From: Bradyrhizobium jicamae
GTDB taxonomy: Bacteria; Pseudomonadota; Alphaproteobacteria; Rhizobiales; Xanthobacteraceae
Direction of reading: 5' to 3'
NCBI RefSeq assembly: GCF_001440395.1
Contig: NZ_LLXZ01000123.1
Location: forward strand, 23,837-87,836
DNA length: 64,000 nt
Shown here one piece after another: positions 1 to 8,498 of the stretch (its first letter is position 1; each line of letters starts with the position of its first letter). The translations under genes were made by a program, and so were the position numbers. Below the pieces are notes generated by a model. The model was given only the letters and a program-made list of their open reading frames with translations. It did no database searches and was not told the origin of the DNA.

Positions 1-196
1 TGGCTGCTTGCGCAGCGTCCTCATCAGTCACGTCGAGCCGTGCGAGCCGCAATGTGTCACCGAACTGTTCACGCAACGGATCGAGCGGCCGCAAATCGCG
101 GGCAGTCGCCACGACCCGATGCCCACCGGCCAGCGCCGCCTCCGTGATCGCGAGCCCAAGCCCGCGAGAGCTGCCACTGACGAACCATGTCTTCAA
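1..196 (-). CDS. SDR-family oxidoreductase, N-terminal part (cut by window edge)
   Basis: The reverse strand encodes the first 65 residues of a short-chain dehydrogenase/reductase. The nucleotide-binding motif TGxxxGxG appears here as SGSSRGLG at residues 7-14, after a beta strand (KTWFV). The stretch VVATARDL and the acidic LDVTDED that follow are typical of the second and third strands of the Rossmann fold. No ATG is available. I chose the TTG at 196 because GGGAGG lies about 5 bases before it. The gene begins 16 bases after the stop of the cytochrome P460 gene, so it is probably the last visible member of the Ohr/hydrolase/P460 operon. The catalytic Tyr/Lys region lies outside the window, so the substrate cannot be inferred. 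Confidence 0.75.
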   Translation of the reverse strand, partial: MKTWFVSGSSRGLGLAITEAALAGGHRVVATARDLRPLDPLREQFGDTLRLARLDVTDEDAAQAA

Positions 197-212
197 GACG
201 GCCTCCCGGCTC

Positions 213-803
213 TCAAGGCGCGAGCCGGGTGAAGACATAGTCGCGGCTTTTGGCGCGAGCTTCGTGACAGGCAAAGCAGGTGCGATGCTGGGCCTCGTCG
301 ACCGGTTTGCCGTTGACGAACCGGCCGAAGCCCCAGCCGCCGGTTGCGGCATATTTTCTGGAATCCTTGACCATCACCTGGACCGTGGTGGCTGCGCCGG
401 GAATCGTCGCGGAGCCGAATTCCGGTGACTGTTTCCGCTTCCAGGCACGCTTGACCAGGATCGTTCCGTCGGGGAACGGAAATTGTCCGGCCTGATAGGC
501 GTCGACGGCGGTCTGATTACCGATGACGGCGCGAAGCTCGTCGAGCGGAGCAGCTTCTTCGGCTGGCGCAATCAGCTCCCAGCGCTTGTAGTCCCGGGGT
601 ACCGTCACGCCGAAGATCGGTGATGCGTCCGCCGCGCTACCTTGTGCCGGTCCCTCGGCAAGGGCGATCGAGACGAGGTATGGCACGCAAACCAGTAGGA
701 CAACGATGAGCAGCACGGCTACCGTGACAGCCATCATGTAGGCGGTTCTCTTCGTTTCAGTTTCAATTGGGGTCATGATTTTGGCCAGGCTGAAGATCGG
801 CAT
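213..803 (-). CDS. Membrane-anchored cytochrome P460 family protein
   Basis: This 196-residue protein has one N-terminal hydrophobic segment (about residues 27-50) that could be an uncleaved anchor or a signal peptide. The following domain is of the cytochrome P460 type. A single CxxCH haem-binding motif (CFACH) sits near the C-terminus, after the typical GWGFGRF segment. P460 proteins are periplasmic c-type haem proteins linked to hydroxylamine or NO oxidation or to detoxification; that is family knowledge, and the substrate here is unknown. An internal ATG at 776 is an alternative start. It lies 44 bases downstream of the hydrolase gene and just upstream of the SDR, on the same strand. Confidence 0.75.
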   Translation of the reverse strand: MPIFSLAKIMTPIETETKRTAYMMAVTVAVLLIVVLLVCVPYLVSIALAEGPAQGSAADASPIFGVTVPRDYKRWELIAPAEEAAPLDELRAVIGNQTAVDAYQAGQFPFPDGTILVKRAWKRKQSPEFGSATIPGAATTVQVMVKDSRKYAATGGWGFGRFVNGKPVDEAQHRTCFACHEARAKSRDYVFTRLAP

Positions 804-846
804 TGGTCCCGATCCGGCGCGTGCCGGATCGGGATAGTGTGAAAAC

Positions 847-1872
847 TCAGACGCCGTCGGAATCGATGACGGCTCTGGCGAAGGCTTCCGGTGCTTCCTG
901 AGGCAAATTGTGGCCGATGCCGCCGGTCACCATCCGATAGTCATATCGACCGGCGAATTTCCGGGCGTACGCACTGGCATCGGGGTGCGGCGCGCCATTG
1001 GCGTCACCTTCCATCGTGATCGTCGGCACGTTGATCACCGGCGCTGCTGCGAGCTTCTGTTCCAGTCCTTCGTATTTGGCCTCGCCCTTTGCGAGCCCGA
1101 GCCTCCAGCGATAATTGTGGATGGTGATCGCAACATGATCCTTGTTGTCGAGCGCCGCCGCGCTCCGGTTGAAGGTGGCGTCGTCGAACTTCCACTGCGG
1201 TGAGGCGAGTTTCCAGATCAGTCTTGCGAAATCGTGCGTGTACTTCGCGTAGCCGGCGAAGCCGCGCTCGGTCGCAAAATAGAACTGGTACCACCATTGC
1301 AACTCGGCCTGCGGCGGCAATGGGGCACTACCGGCGGCCTGGCCGGAGATCAGGTAGCCGCTGACCGACACCAGAGAGCGACAACGTTCCGGCCACAACG
1401 CGGCGATGATGTCGGCGGTGCGCGCGCCCCAGTCGAACCCGGCGACGACCGCCCTCTCGATACCGAGACTGTCCATCAGCGCAATGATGTCTGCAGCCAT
1501 TGCCACGGGCTCGCCGTTGCGCGGCGTTTCGCCGGAGAGGAAATGCGTCGAGCCGTAACCGCGCAGATAGGGAATGATCACGCGGTAACCGGCCTTTGCC
1601 AGGATCGGAGCGACATCCACGAAGGCGTGAATGTCGTAGGGCCAGCCGTGCAGCAGGATCGCCGCAGGACCGTTCGAGGGGCCTGCCTCGGCATAGCCGA
1701 CATTGAGCACACCGGCGTGGACCTGCTTGATCGGGCCGAACGAGGCACTGGACCCGGAAGGCCGCGATCCGGTCTCGGCGCTGGCCAGATCGATGACGCC
1801 GAGGCCGACGGCGAGGGTTCCTGCGGCGACGCCGAAGAACTTGCGGCGATGCTGGTCGATATCTTGATTCAT
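847..1872 (-). CDS. Tat-exported alpha/beta hydrolase (epoxide hydrolase / dehalogenase type)
   Basis: The 341-residue protein starts with a twin-arginine signal (HRRKFFG at about residues 8-14, then a hydrophobic stretch and an Ala-rich cleavage region), which suggests folded export to the periplasm. The mature part is an alpha/beta hydrolase. HGWPYD is the oxyanion loop. The nucleophile elbow GFDWGA (about residue 146) has Asp, as in epoxide hydrolases and haloalkane dehalogenases, rather than the Ser of esterases. The catalytic His lies in GGIGHNLPQEAP near residue 320. It lies 36 bases after ohr on the same strand and is very likely cotranscribed with it. Substrate unknown; an epoxide or halogenated compound is the family-based guess. 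Confidence 0.8.
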   Translation of the reverse strand: MNQDIDQHRRKFFGVAAGTLAVGLGVIDLASAETGSRPSGSSASFGPIKQVHAGVLNVGYAEAGPSNGPAAILLHGWPYDIHAFVDVAPILAKAGYRVIIPYLRGYGSTHFLSGETPRNGEPVAMAADIIALMDSLGIERAVVAGFDWGARTADIIAALWPERCRSLVSVSGYLISGQAAGSAPLPPQAELQWWYQFYFATERGFAGYAKYTHDFARLIWKLASPQWKFDDATFNRSAAALDNKDHVAITIHNYRWRLGLAKGEAKYEGLEQKLAAAPVINVPTITMEGDANGAPHPDASAYARKFAGRYDYRMVTGGIGHNLPQEAPEAFARAVIDSDGV

Positions 1873-1908
1873 GATGGTACTACCTTGTCGAGGGTGGGTG
1901 ATGGCGCG

Positions 1909-2328
1909 TCAGATCAATGCGACCGTGACATCGATATTGCCGCGGACGGCTTTGGAGTAAGGACAGGTCTGGTGGGCGTCCTCGATGATGCCTTGCGCGA
2001 TCTGCCGGTCGAGACCGGGCAGGCTGACACTGAGTCGTGCCCGAAGTGAGTAGCCGCCCTCATCGAGCACGAGATCGATTTCTGCGTCGATCGCGCGTTT
2101 GCGGGGAAGCTCGACGCTGCGTGTTCGCGCCGCGATTTCCATCGCGCCTTCGAAGCAGGCTGACCAGCCTGCCGCGAACAGTTGCTCGGGGTTGGTACCG
2201 ATGCCCGCGCCGCCCGGCGTCGACAGCTTGAGGTCGAGGCGGCCGTCGGAACTGCGCGATATGCCGTCGTGCCGCCCGCCGCTGGTATGGGTCCTCGCCG
2301 TGTAAAGTATCTTTGCCGCTTGTGTCAT
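1909..2328 (-). CDS. ohr: Organic hydroperoxide resistance protein (Ohr/OsmC family)
   Basis: This 139-residue protein (start MTQAAKILYTART) matches the Ohr branch of the OsmC family. Ohr enzymes are cytosolic thiol peroxidases that reduce organic hydroperoxides with two cysteines. Both are visible: one in GWSACFEGAM (about residue 56) and one in HQTCPYSKAV (about residue 122). The start at 2328 is preceded by AAGGAGA, a good ribosome-binding site; the much longer open frame running upstream is chance reading. It is the first gene of a leftward set followed by the hydrolase and P460 genes. It is divergent from a large winged-helix regulator, with a repeat-built operator candidate between them. 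No MarR-type OhrR is seen nearby. Confidence 0.9.
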   Translation of the reverse strand: MTQAAKILYTARTHTSGGRHDGISRSSDGRLDLKLSTPGGAGIGTNPEQLFAAGWSACFEGAMEIAARTRSVELPRKRAIDAEIDLVLDEGGYSLRARLSVSLPGLDRQIAQGIIEDAHQTCPYSKAVRGNIDVTVALI

Positions 2329-2385
2329 GCAGGTCTCCTTGCCCCGGGCAACCGAATAGCAGCGGCGGCCGGAGCACACCCGTTT

Positions 2386-2433
2386 GGACTTGTGAGAAAT
2401 TGTGAGGGCGACACATGCACGTCTCACAAGTCC
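2386..2433. promoter_or_regulatory. Operator candidate: direct and inverted TTGTGAG repeats between ohr and the winged-helix regulator
   Basis: A perfect 12-base inverted repeat has arms at 2386-2397 and 2422-2433. Inside it the heptamer TTGTGAG occurs at 2390-2396 and again at 2400-2406, exactly 10 bases apart, and once inverted (CTCACAA) at 2423-2429. OmpR-type winged-helix proteins usually bind tandem direct repeats about one helical turn apart, and the divergent gene at 2524 encodes such a domain. The site is therefore a plausible binding site for that regulator; the binding itself is inferred. Confidence 0.55.
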
Positions 2434-2523
2434 TGCATGCACGGTCTGACGGCGATGCAGGGAAGGTCTTGCCGGATCGAGGTCATCTCGATATCCGGTT
2501 GCGCAGATGAGCAAGATTTCGCG

Positions 2524-5367
2524 ATGACTGAGCCGGTTGGTTCCAGGGCAACGACCCTGTCGTTCGGACCCTTTACCGTGACGCCGCATGAGCGCCTTGT
2601 GATGCGCGACGGAGTCACGCTGCCGCTCGGCGCCAAGGCCTTCGACACACTGATCGCACTGATGTCGCGCCCCAACCAGGTCGTCAGCAAATGGGATCTG
2701 ATGGCGCTGGTGTGGCCCGGCATCACCGTCGAGGAGGCCAATCTGCGCTTTCACGTCGCAACGCTGCGCAAGGCGCTTGGCGACGGCAAGGATGGCGCTC
2801 GCTACATCACGACGCTCTCGGGCCGGGGCTATTGCTTCGTGGCGCCGCTCTCGCACAGCGATATCCGGACGGAGCGCCGCCTCGAACCGCGGGCGGATTT
2901 GCAGCCCGCCAAACTGCCCAACCGCCTGCAACGGATGGTCGGCCGCGACGAGACCGTTGCCGCCGTGTCGGAAAAACTCATCTCCTCTCGCTTCGTCACG
3001 ATCGCCGGCCCGGGTGGCGTCGGCAAGACAGCGGTCGCGGTGACGATCGCTCACGACCTGCTCGACACGCGCTTCGACTCAGCCCATTTTGTCGATCTCG
3101 CCGCGCTCAGCGACCCCGATCTGGTGATCACCTCGATCCTGCTGATGCTCGGTTTGCCGGCACAGACCGACGATCCGCTGCCGGCGCTACTTGCGCATCT
3201 GCACGACAAGCGGATGCTGCTGATCCTGGACAATTGCGAGCACGTCATCGCCGCCGCAGCACCCGTTGCGGCGGAAATCTTCCGTGGGGCACCTGACGTC
3301 CACATCCTCGCCACGAGCCGCGAACCCCTGCGTGTTGAGGGCGAGCAGGTCTACCGGCTGGCGCCGCTTGCCGTTCCGCCCGACAACGGTGATCTCACGG
3401 CGGCCATGGCGCAGACCTATCCTGCGCTGCAACTCTTCCTCGAGCGCGCGTCGGCAGGCGGCGCCAAGATCATGCTCGACGATTCCAGTGCAGCGATCAT
3501 CGCCGGAATCTGTCGCAAGCTCGACGGAATGGCGCTGGCGATCGAGCTTGCGGCGGGCCGCGTCGAAGCCTACGGCCTGGAGCGAACGGCAACGCTGCTC
3601 GACGAGCGCCTTAATCTGCTCTGGCAGGGCCAGCGCACTGCCCCGCCGCGGCAAAAGACGTTGCAGGCGACGCTGGACTGGAGCTACCGGCTGCTGTCCG
3701 AAACGGAGCGCCTCGTGCTGCGCCGGCTTGCGGTCTTCGCTGGCCACTTCACCATCGACGCGGTGCTCGAAGTTGTGCCCGACGAGCGCGTCGACCGTTC
3801 TCGCCTGTTCGACGCCATCGACAGCCTCGTCGCCAAGTCGATGGTCGCGCCGCGGCCGATCGGCGCCATGATGCGCTATCGCCTGCTCGACACGACACGC
3901 TCCTATCTGCTCGAGATCGAGCCCGGCGACGCAGCGCTCGCCGCGCGACATGCGACCTACTATCGCCGATGGCTCGAACAGGCCGGCACGACATTGGCAA
4001 CGATGCCGAGCGCCGACGAGCGCGCGATACATTTCTCTGCACTTCACAATCTGCGCGCCGCGTTGGACTGGTGCTTCGGCAGGGACGGCGATGTTCGCAT
4101 CGGCTTCGCGCTTGCCGCTGCAGCGGCGCCGATCTTCCTTGCAATGTCACTGCTGATCGAATGCCGGCGCTGGTCGGAACGCGCGCTGCTCGCGGTTGAT
4201 GCGTCCTTGCGCGGCAGCACCGAGGAGATGCACCTGCAGGCCGCCCTTGGCCTGGCTTTGATGTTCACGCGCGGCGGCAGCGCAGCGGCGCTTGCCGCCC
4301 TCAGCCGCAGTCTTGCAATCGCCGAAACGCGCGGCGACCTGCCGAACCAGCTCCAGTTGCTCGGCCGCATGCACATTTTCCACGAGCGGATGGGACAGTT
4401 CGAGGCAGCGCTTGGTTATGCGCGGCAGAGCACTACGGTTGCCGGAACGCTCGGCGATGCCGCCGCCCTCGCCCTCGCCAACTCGCTCCTCGGCGTCTCG
4501 CTGCATCTGGCCGGCGAGCATCGCGATGCGATGACCGTGCTGGAGGCAGCCTGGAAAGGGCCGGGCACGGAACGGATCAGTACCGTGTACGGCTTCGACC
4601 ACCGCAACCGCGCCGGCATCTCGCTGGCGCGCGAGTTCTGGTTGCAGGGCCGGCCGGCGGACGCACAGCGGCTGGCGCGCCAGACAGTCGCCGAGGCCGC
4701 CCAGATGGAACACCCGATCACGCTGTGTATCGCGCTGATATGGGCGGTCTCGATCGACCTCTGGAACGGGGACCTCGACGATGCCGAAGCGAACATCGAC
4801 CGGTTCATCGAACATGCGACCTCACGCTCGATGGGCCCGTATCTCGCAGTCGGGCGCGGCGTCAAAGGCGAACTGGCGATCCGGCGCGGTGCCGCCGCTG
4901 AGGGCGTCGAGACGATCAAGGCGTGTCTGCGTGAACTCCATGACGCCGGCTACGAGTTGCTCACCACGACGTTCAACATCGCGCTGGTTCACGGCATGCT
5001 GGCGCTTGGCCAGTCCGAGGAGGGCGCATGTCTGATCGACGAAGCCATCCACCTCGTCGGGCAAGGCGGCGACCGTCTCTACATGCCCGAGCTGCTGCGC
5101 GTGAAAGCCAGGGTATTGCTCTCCTTCCCGAGGCCGAATGTCGAGGAAGCAGAAACCTGCCTGATGGAGTCGCTGGAACTCGCCCGTCGCAGCGGCGCAA
5201 TCGCGTGGGAACTGAGGACCGCAATCGATCTCGCCGAACACCGTGCCGCACATGGTCAATGGGAGGAGGCCGGAGAGCGGCTTCGGTCGACTATCGAACG
5301 CTTCGCGGAGGGTTCCGAGACGGCGGATATCAGAACCGCCTGCGGACTGCTGGAGATCTGGAAATAG
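2524..5367 (+). CDS. Winged-helix transcriptional regulator with NB-ARC-like ATPase and TPR-like repeats
   Basis: The 947-residue protein has three parts. Residues 1-105 are an OmpR-type winged helix (LPLGAKAFDTLIAL, then the recognition region EEANLRFHVATLRKALGD and the wing GRGYCFVAPL). Residues about 140-480 are a STAND/NB-ARC-like ATPase with Walker A GPGGVGKTAV near 163-172 and Walker B LLILDNCEH near 231-239. The remainder is alpha-helical TPR-like repeats to the C-terminus. Such proteins couple ligand sensing by the repeats to ATP-driven control of DNA binding. I chose ATG 2524 because the wHTH begins just after it; earlier in-frame starts exist and the ribosome-binding site is weak. 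It is divergent from ohr, so it probably controls the ohr-hydrolase-P460-SDR set. Confidence 0.8.
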   Translation: MTEPVGSRATTLSFGPFTVTPHERLVMRDGVTLPLGAKAFDTLIALMSRPNQVVSKWDLMALVWPGITVEEANLRFHVATLRKALGDGKDGARYITTLSGRGYCFVAPLSHSDIRTERRLEPRADLQPAKLPNRLQRMVGRDETVAAVSEKLISSRFVTIAGPGGVGKTAVAVTIAHDLLDTRFDSAHFVDLAALSDPDLVITSILLMLGLPAQTDDPLPALLAHLHDKRMLLILDNCEHVIAAAAPVAAEIFRGAPDVHILATSREPLRVEGEQVYRLAPLAVPPDNGDLTAAMAQTYPALQLFLERASAGGAKIMLDDSSAAIIAGICRKLDGMALAIELAAGRVEAYGLERTATLLDERLNLLWQGQRTAPPRQKTLQATLDWSYRLLSETERLVLRRLAVFAGHFTIDAVLEVVPDERVDRSRLFDAIDSLVAKSMVAPRPIGAMMRYRLLDTTRSYLLEIEPGDAALAARHATYYRRWLEQAGTTLATMPSADERAIHFSALHNLRAALDWCFGRDGDVRIGFALAAAAAPIFLAMSLLIECRRWSERALLAVDASLRGSTEEMHLQAALGLALMFTRGGSAAALAALSRSLAIAETRGDLPNQLQLLGRMHIFHERMGQFEAALGYARQSTTVAGTLGDAAALALANSLLGVSLHLAGEHRDAMTVLEAAWKGPGTERISTVYGFDHRNRAGISLAREFWLQGRPADAQRLARQTVAEAAQMEHPITLCIALIWAVSIDLWNGDLDDAEANIDRFIEHATSRSMGPYLAVGRGVKGELAIRRGAAAEGVETIKACLRELHDAGYELLTTTFNIALVHGMLALGQSEEGACLIDEAIHLVGQGGDRLYMPELLRVKARVLLSFPRPNVEEAETCLMESLELARRSGAIAWELRTAIDLAEHRAAHGQWEEAGERLRSTIERFAEGSETADIRTACGLLEIWK

Positions 5368-5377
5368 TCTCGACGGC

Positions 5378-6055
5378 TCACCCCGTCGGCGTGCCCTGGC
5401 GCCACTGGCCGCCGGAGATCTTTGCCGCAGCGATCACGGCCTGTGTGCGGCTTTCGACGCCGAGTTTCTGCAGGATGGCCGAGACATGCGCCTTGATGGT
5501 CGCTTCGGAAACGCCGAGCTCGTAGGCGATCTGCTTGTTGAGCAGGCCCTCCGACAGCATCATCAGCACCCGCACCTGCTGCGGGGTCAGCGTGACCAGG
5601 CGGTCGCGCAGCCGCGCCATGTCGGGATCGTCGGCCGATGACAGATCGGTGTCCGGCGGAACCCAGACGTCGCCCTCCATCACCTTCATGACGGCGTCGC
5701 GCAGCGTCTCGACGCCGAACCGCTTGGGGATGAAACCCGAGGCGCCGAAATCCAGCGACCGGCGGATCGTACCGGCGTCATCGCTGGCGGATACGATCAC
5801 CACCGGGATCGCCGGGTATTGCGCGCGCAGATAGATCAGGCCGGAGAATCCCGAGATCCCGGGCATGGAGAGGTCGAGCAGGATCAAATCGACCTCGGAA
5901 TCCCGCTCCAGCAACGCGGTGAGATCGTCGAACGACCCGGCCTCGCTGATCGTGGCCGATGCCACGACGCTCGCGACCGCCTGCCGCAACGCGTCGCGGA
6001 ACAGCGGGTGGTCATCGGCGATGACGAGGTGGGTATTGGCAGTAGCAGCAGTCAT
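5378..6055 (-). CDS. LuxR/NarL-type response regulator (orphan)
   Basis: This 225-residue two-domain regulator has a receiver domain with the acidic pair DDH near residue 11, the phosphoacceptor Asp in LILLDLSMPG and the conserved Lys in GFIPKRF. A C-terminal LuxR helix-turn-helix follows (LTPQQVRVLMMLSEGLLNKQ, then ATIKAHVSAILQKLG). The start MTAATANTHLV at 6055 fits the beginning of a receiver domain; the reading frame extends 24 codons further upstream. No histidine kinase is adjacent. Its position beside a DUF4212/SSS symporter and a CBS/DUF294 protein recalls the CrbR/ErdR regulators of the acetate switch, which are encoded apart from their symporter-fused kinase. That parallel is from memory and is inference. 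Confidence 0.85.
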   Translation of the reverse strand: MTAATANTHLVIADDHPLFRDALRQAVASVVASATISEAGSFDDLTALLERDSEVDLILLDLSMPGISGFSGLIYLRAQYPAIPVVIVSASDDAGTIRRSLDFGASGFIPKRFGVETLRDAVMKVMEGDVWVPPDTDLSSADDPDMARLRDRLVTLTPQQVRVLMMLSEGLLNKQIAYELGVSEATIKAHVSAILQKLGVESRTQAVIAAAKISGGQWRQGTPTG

Positions 6056-6304
6056 CTGATCCAAGCGCCGACGAGAGGTCGGAAAGCGTGCAACTCGTTG
6101 CTGATCGACAGCAATTTGATTGTCCACCGTCAGGGAGCGACTTGCAAGGCAACCTTTCCCGCGTCGCGCAAAAGCAGTTAATCCGCGCCGATTTCCTGTA
6201 AATGGTGCAGCGCAAAAACAATTAACTTCAGAAGTGCCGCGCCACGCCGTTCCGCTGGCAAGGAACTGGGGGAAGAATGCCTCGCTTTCGCAGAACGCCT
6301 CGTA

Positions 6305-8437
6305 TCAATCCTTAAACAGCAAGTCGCGGCCCAGCTCATCGATGCTGGAAACCGCAGCGAGCGCCGCGCGCAGCCGATCGAGGTCACGGGCTGACAATCG
6401 CTTCACGGCGACGGCGTTGGAGGGTTGGATACCGTGGGCGACGTCCTCGAGCTGCTGCGACAGGATGAGATCGAGAAAGGCCCCCTGCGCTTCGCCGAGC
6501 GCGTCGAGATCGCGCTCGCTGGCCCGAACCCTCGCCTTCACGCCGGCCAGTCGCGCCGACGTCGACCGTTCCATGACATGATAGCGGATCGCCATCGCGC
6601 GCACCCATGAAATGAGCCCAAACAGTCCAGCCGCCTTGAGGTCGATGCGGCCGGCGACCGTGCGGATTCCGCCGAAGAATTTCAGGCTCGAGGGAACGCC
6701 GACGTTCTCGACCAACAGTTTTGCGAACGCAACCTGGCCCTCGGCCGCGGCGAAGGCCGCCTGACGCACCGAGACGGCAAGGCCGCCGTTGCCATGAACC
6801 GCCCGCAGGTCGAAGAAGATATCGACGGACAACAGATCGGCGGGACGGGAACGCGTGATCCACTTGTCGATCCGGTCGCGCCATGTGGCCGCCGAGCCGC
6901 GCCAGGACGGATTCTTCGCCATGACGCCTCCGCGGCAATAGGGCACACCGACCTCGTGCAGGATATCGGCGACGTGCGTGCCCAACGCTGCAAACCAGCG
7001 ATCCTCCTCGCCATCGGGTTCGCCCTGCGCGAAGATCAATGCGTTGTCCTGATCCATCGCCAACAGGCTCTCGCCGCGTCCGGCCGAGCCGAGCACCAGC
7101 AGCGCATAGTCGCATGGCGGCTCGCCCCGGCCGTTCTCCCGCATGATTCGTTCGGCGATCACCGCGGCCTGGCGGGAAAGAGCGCCCAGCTCCCGGGAAA
7201 TCACCTCGGCGATATCGCGTCCGGACAATCCCTCCGCCAGAAGCATTTGCGCGACACGAGGCAACTGCGCCCAGGCGGCCGACAGCGCATGCGCGTCGGT
7301 GGCCTCGTCGATCTCGTCGCCGAGCGATATGGCATCGCCTGCGCGCAGGCGCAGCAGATCACGCGCCGACAATGCGCCGATCACGCAGCCCTTCTCGTCA
7401 ACGACGCCGAGATGGCGGGTCTTGAGACGATACATCCGGCCGATCGCGCGGTAGACAAACGCGTCTGCCGGGACCGCCGCAAGCGGCCGGCTCATGATCT
7501 CGGCGACCGGCTGTCGCAGTGCCGGGGCGCCGTCCCGGGCCAGGGCGCGCAGCACGTCGCGCTCCGTGACAATCCCCGCGTCAGCCGCCTTGACCTCCGG
7601 CTCCGGCTGCGGCCCGTGGACGTAGACCGCCGATATCTTCTCGTCCGTCATTCGCACCAGCGCCTCGCCGACCCTGGTATCCGGTGAGACGAAGATCACG
7701 GGTGTCCGCATGATGCCGCGGATGCGGTGGCGAAACGGATAGCTGTCGAAGCGCTTCAGCGTTTGCTCGGTATCGACGCGGGCCGTTGCCTCGACCGCCT
7801 CGATCCACCCGCTCTGCACCTGATCGTCGAGCACGGCAGTAAGCGCGCGGCAAGCGCGTTCGGCCTCGGCAACGGTGCGGATGCCGCGCTCGCGCAGCTT
7901 TGGTACCAACGCCAGGAATAGCCGCGCCGTCGTGATCGCGTCACCCAGCGCGGTGTGACGTTCGGAAGCTGCGATTCCGAGCCAGCCGGTGAGCTTTTCC
8001 AGCGTGTAGCCGGCCAATTCGGGAGCGACGATCTCGGCGAGCAGCCGGGTATCGAGCGTTCGCGGCCGCGACCACGGCAGATCGGCCAGATCGCATTCGC
8101 GCTTGAGCATCGCCAGATCGAAGCCCACCGTGTGCCCGATCACGAGGGATCCATCGACAAACGCGTCGAAACTCGTCCAAACGTCCGCAAACACGGGCGC
8201 CGCCGCTACCGCCGCATCGTCGATGCCATGGATGCGCGTCGCCTCGGCCGGGATCGTCTCGCCTGCCGGCCGCAGCAATTGACGAAACGACACGTCGGCC
8301 GCCAGCCTCCCCGCTGAAAGCCGGACCCCGGCAAGCTCGATCATCCGCGCCTTGCGTGGATCGAGACCGGTGGTTTCAGTATCGATGACCACGGCGTCGA
8401 GTGACAAAAGCGAAGCGCCGCCGTTCGTCCTGATCAT
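6305..8437 (-). CDS. DnaQ-like exonuclease - CBS pair - DUF294 nucleotidyltransferase fusion
   Basis: The 710-residue protein joins three modules. Residues about 10-190 form a DEDDh 3'-5' exonuclease, with all acidic positions visible: DTETTG, then GHTVGFDLAML, then HTALGDA. Residues about 242-370 form two CBS domains (MRTPVIFVSPDTRVGEAL and IMSRPLAAVPADAF), which often bind adenosine nucleotides. The rest is a DUF294-type nucleotidyltransferase with GSAGRGESLL and the metal-binding DQD near residue 447, followed by the helical DUF294 C-terminal domain. Both active sites look intact. It is convergent with nothing close; a 202-residue unknown gene lies 61 bases upstream on the same strand. Related NTase/CBS proteins are often encoded with ActP/SSS symporters, as here, but their substrate is not known. 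Confidence 0.85.
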   Translation of the reverse strand: MIRTNGGASLLSLDAVVIDTETTGLDPRKARMIELAGVRLSAGRLAADVSFRQLLRPAGETIPAEATRIHGIDDAAVAAAPVFADVWTSFDAFVDGSLVIGHTVGFDLAMLKRECDLADLPWSRPRTLDTRLLAEIVAPELAGYTLEKLTGWLGIAASERHTALGDAITTARLFLALVPKLRERGIRTVAEAERACRALTAVLDDQVQSGWIEAVEATARVDTEQTLKRFDSYPFRHRIRGIMRTPVIFVSPDTRVGEALVRMTDEKISAVYVHGPQPEPEVKAADAGIVTERDVLRALARDGAPALRQPVAEIMSRPLAAVPADAFVYRAIGRMYRLKTRHLGVVDEKGCVIGALSARDLLRLRAGDAISLGDEIDEATDAHALSAAWAQLPRVAQMLLAEGLSGRDIAEVISRELGALSRQAAVIAERIMRENGRGEPPCDYALLVLGSAGRGESLLAMDQDNALIFAQGEPDGEEDRWFAALGTHVADILHEVGVPYCRGGVMAKNPSWRGSAATWRDRIDKWITRSRPADLLSVDIFFDLRAVHGNGGLAVSVRQAAFAAAEGQVAFAKLLVENVGVPSSLKFFGGIRTVAGRIDLKAAGLFGLISWVRAMAIRYHVMERSTSARLAGVKARVRASERDLDALGEAQGAFLDLILSQQLEDVAHGIQPSNAVAVKRLSARDLDRLRAALAAVSSIDELGRDLLFKD

Positions 8438-8498
8438 CGGTCCCTCGCGTCGCCGGGTCGCGGTGTCGGGTCGGCGATGGCCGCGTCCAGACGCCGCC

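Noticed and set aside
2182..2523. Upstream extension of the winged-helix regulator gene
   Set aside because: It overlaps the ohr start and the operator repeats and has no conserved domain; the winged helix begins after 2524.
1909..3054. A 381-codon leftward open frame extending Ohr upstream
   Set aside because: Only the last 139 codons match Ohr and have a ribosome-binding site at 2328; the rest is antisense to the winged-helix regulator.
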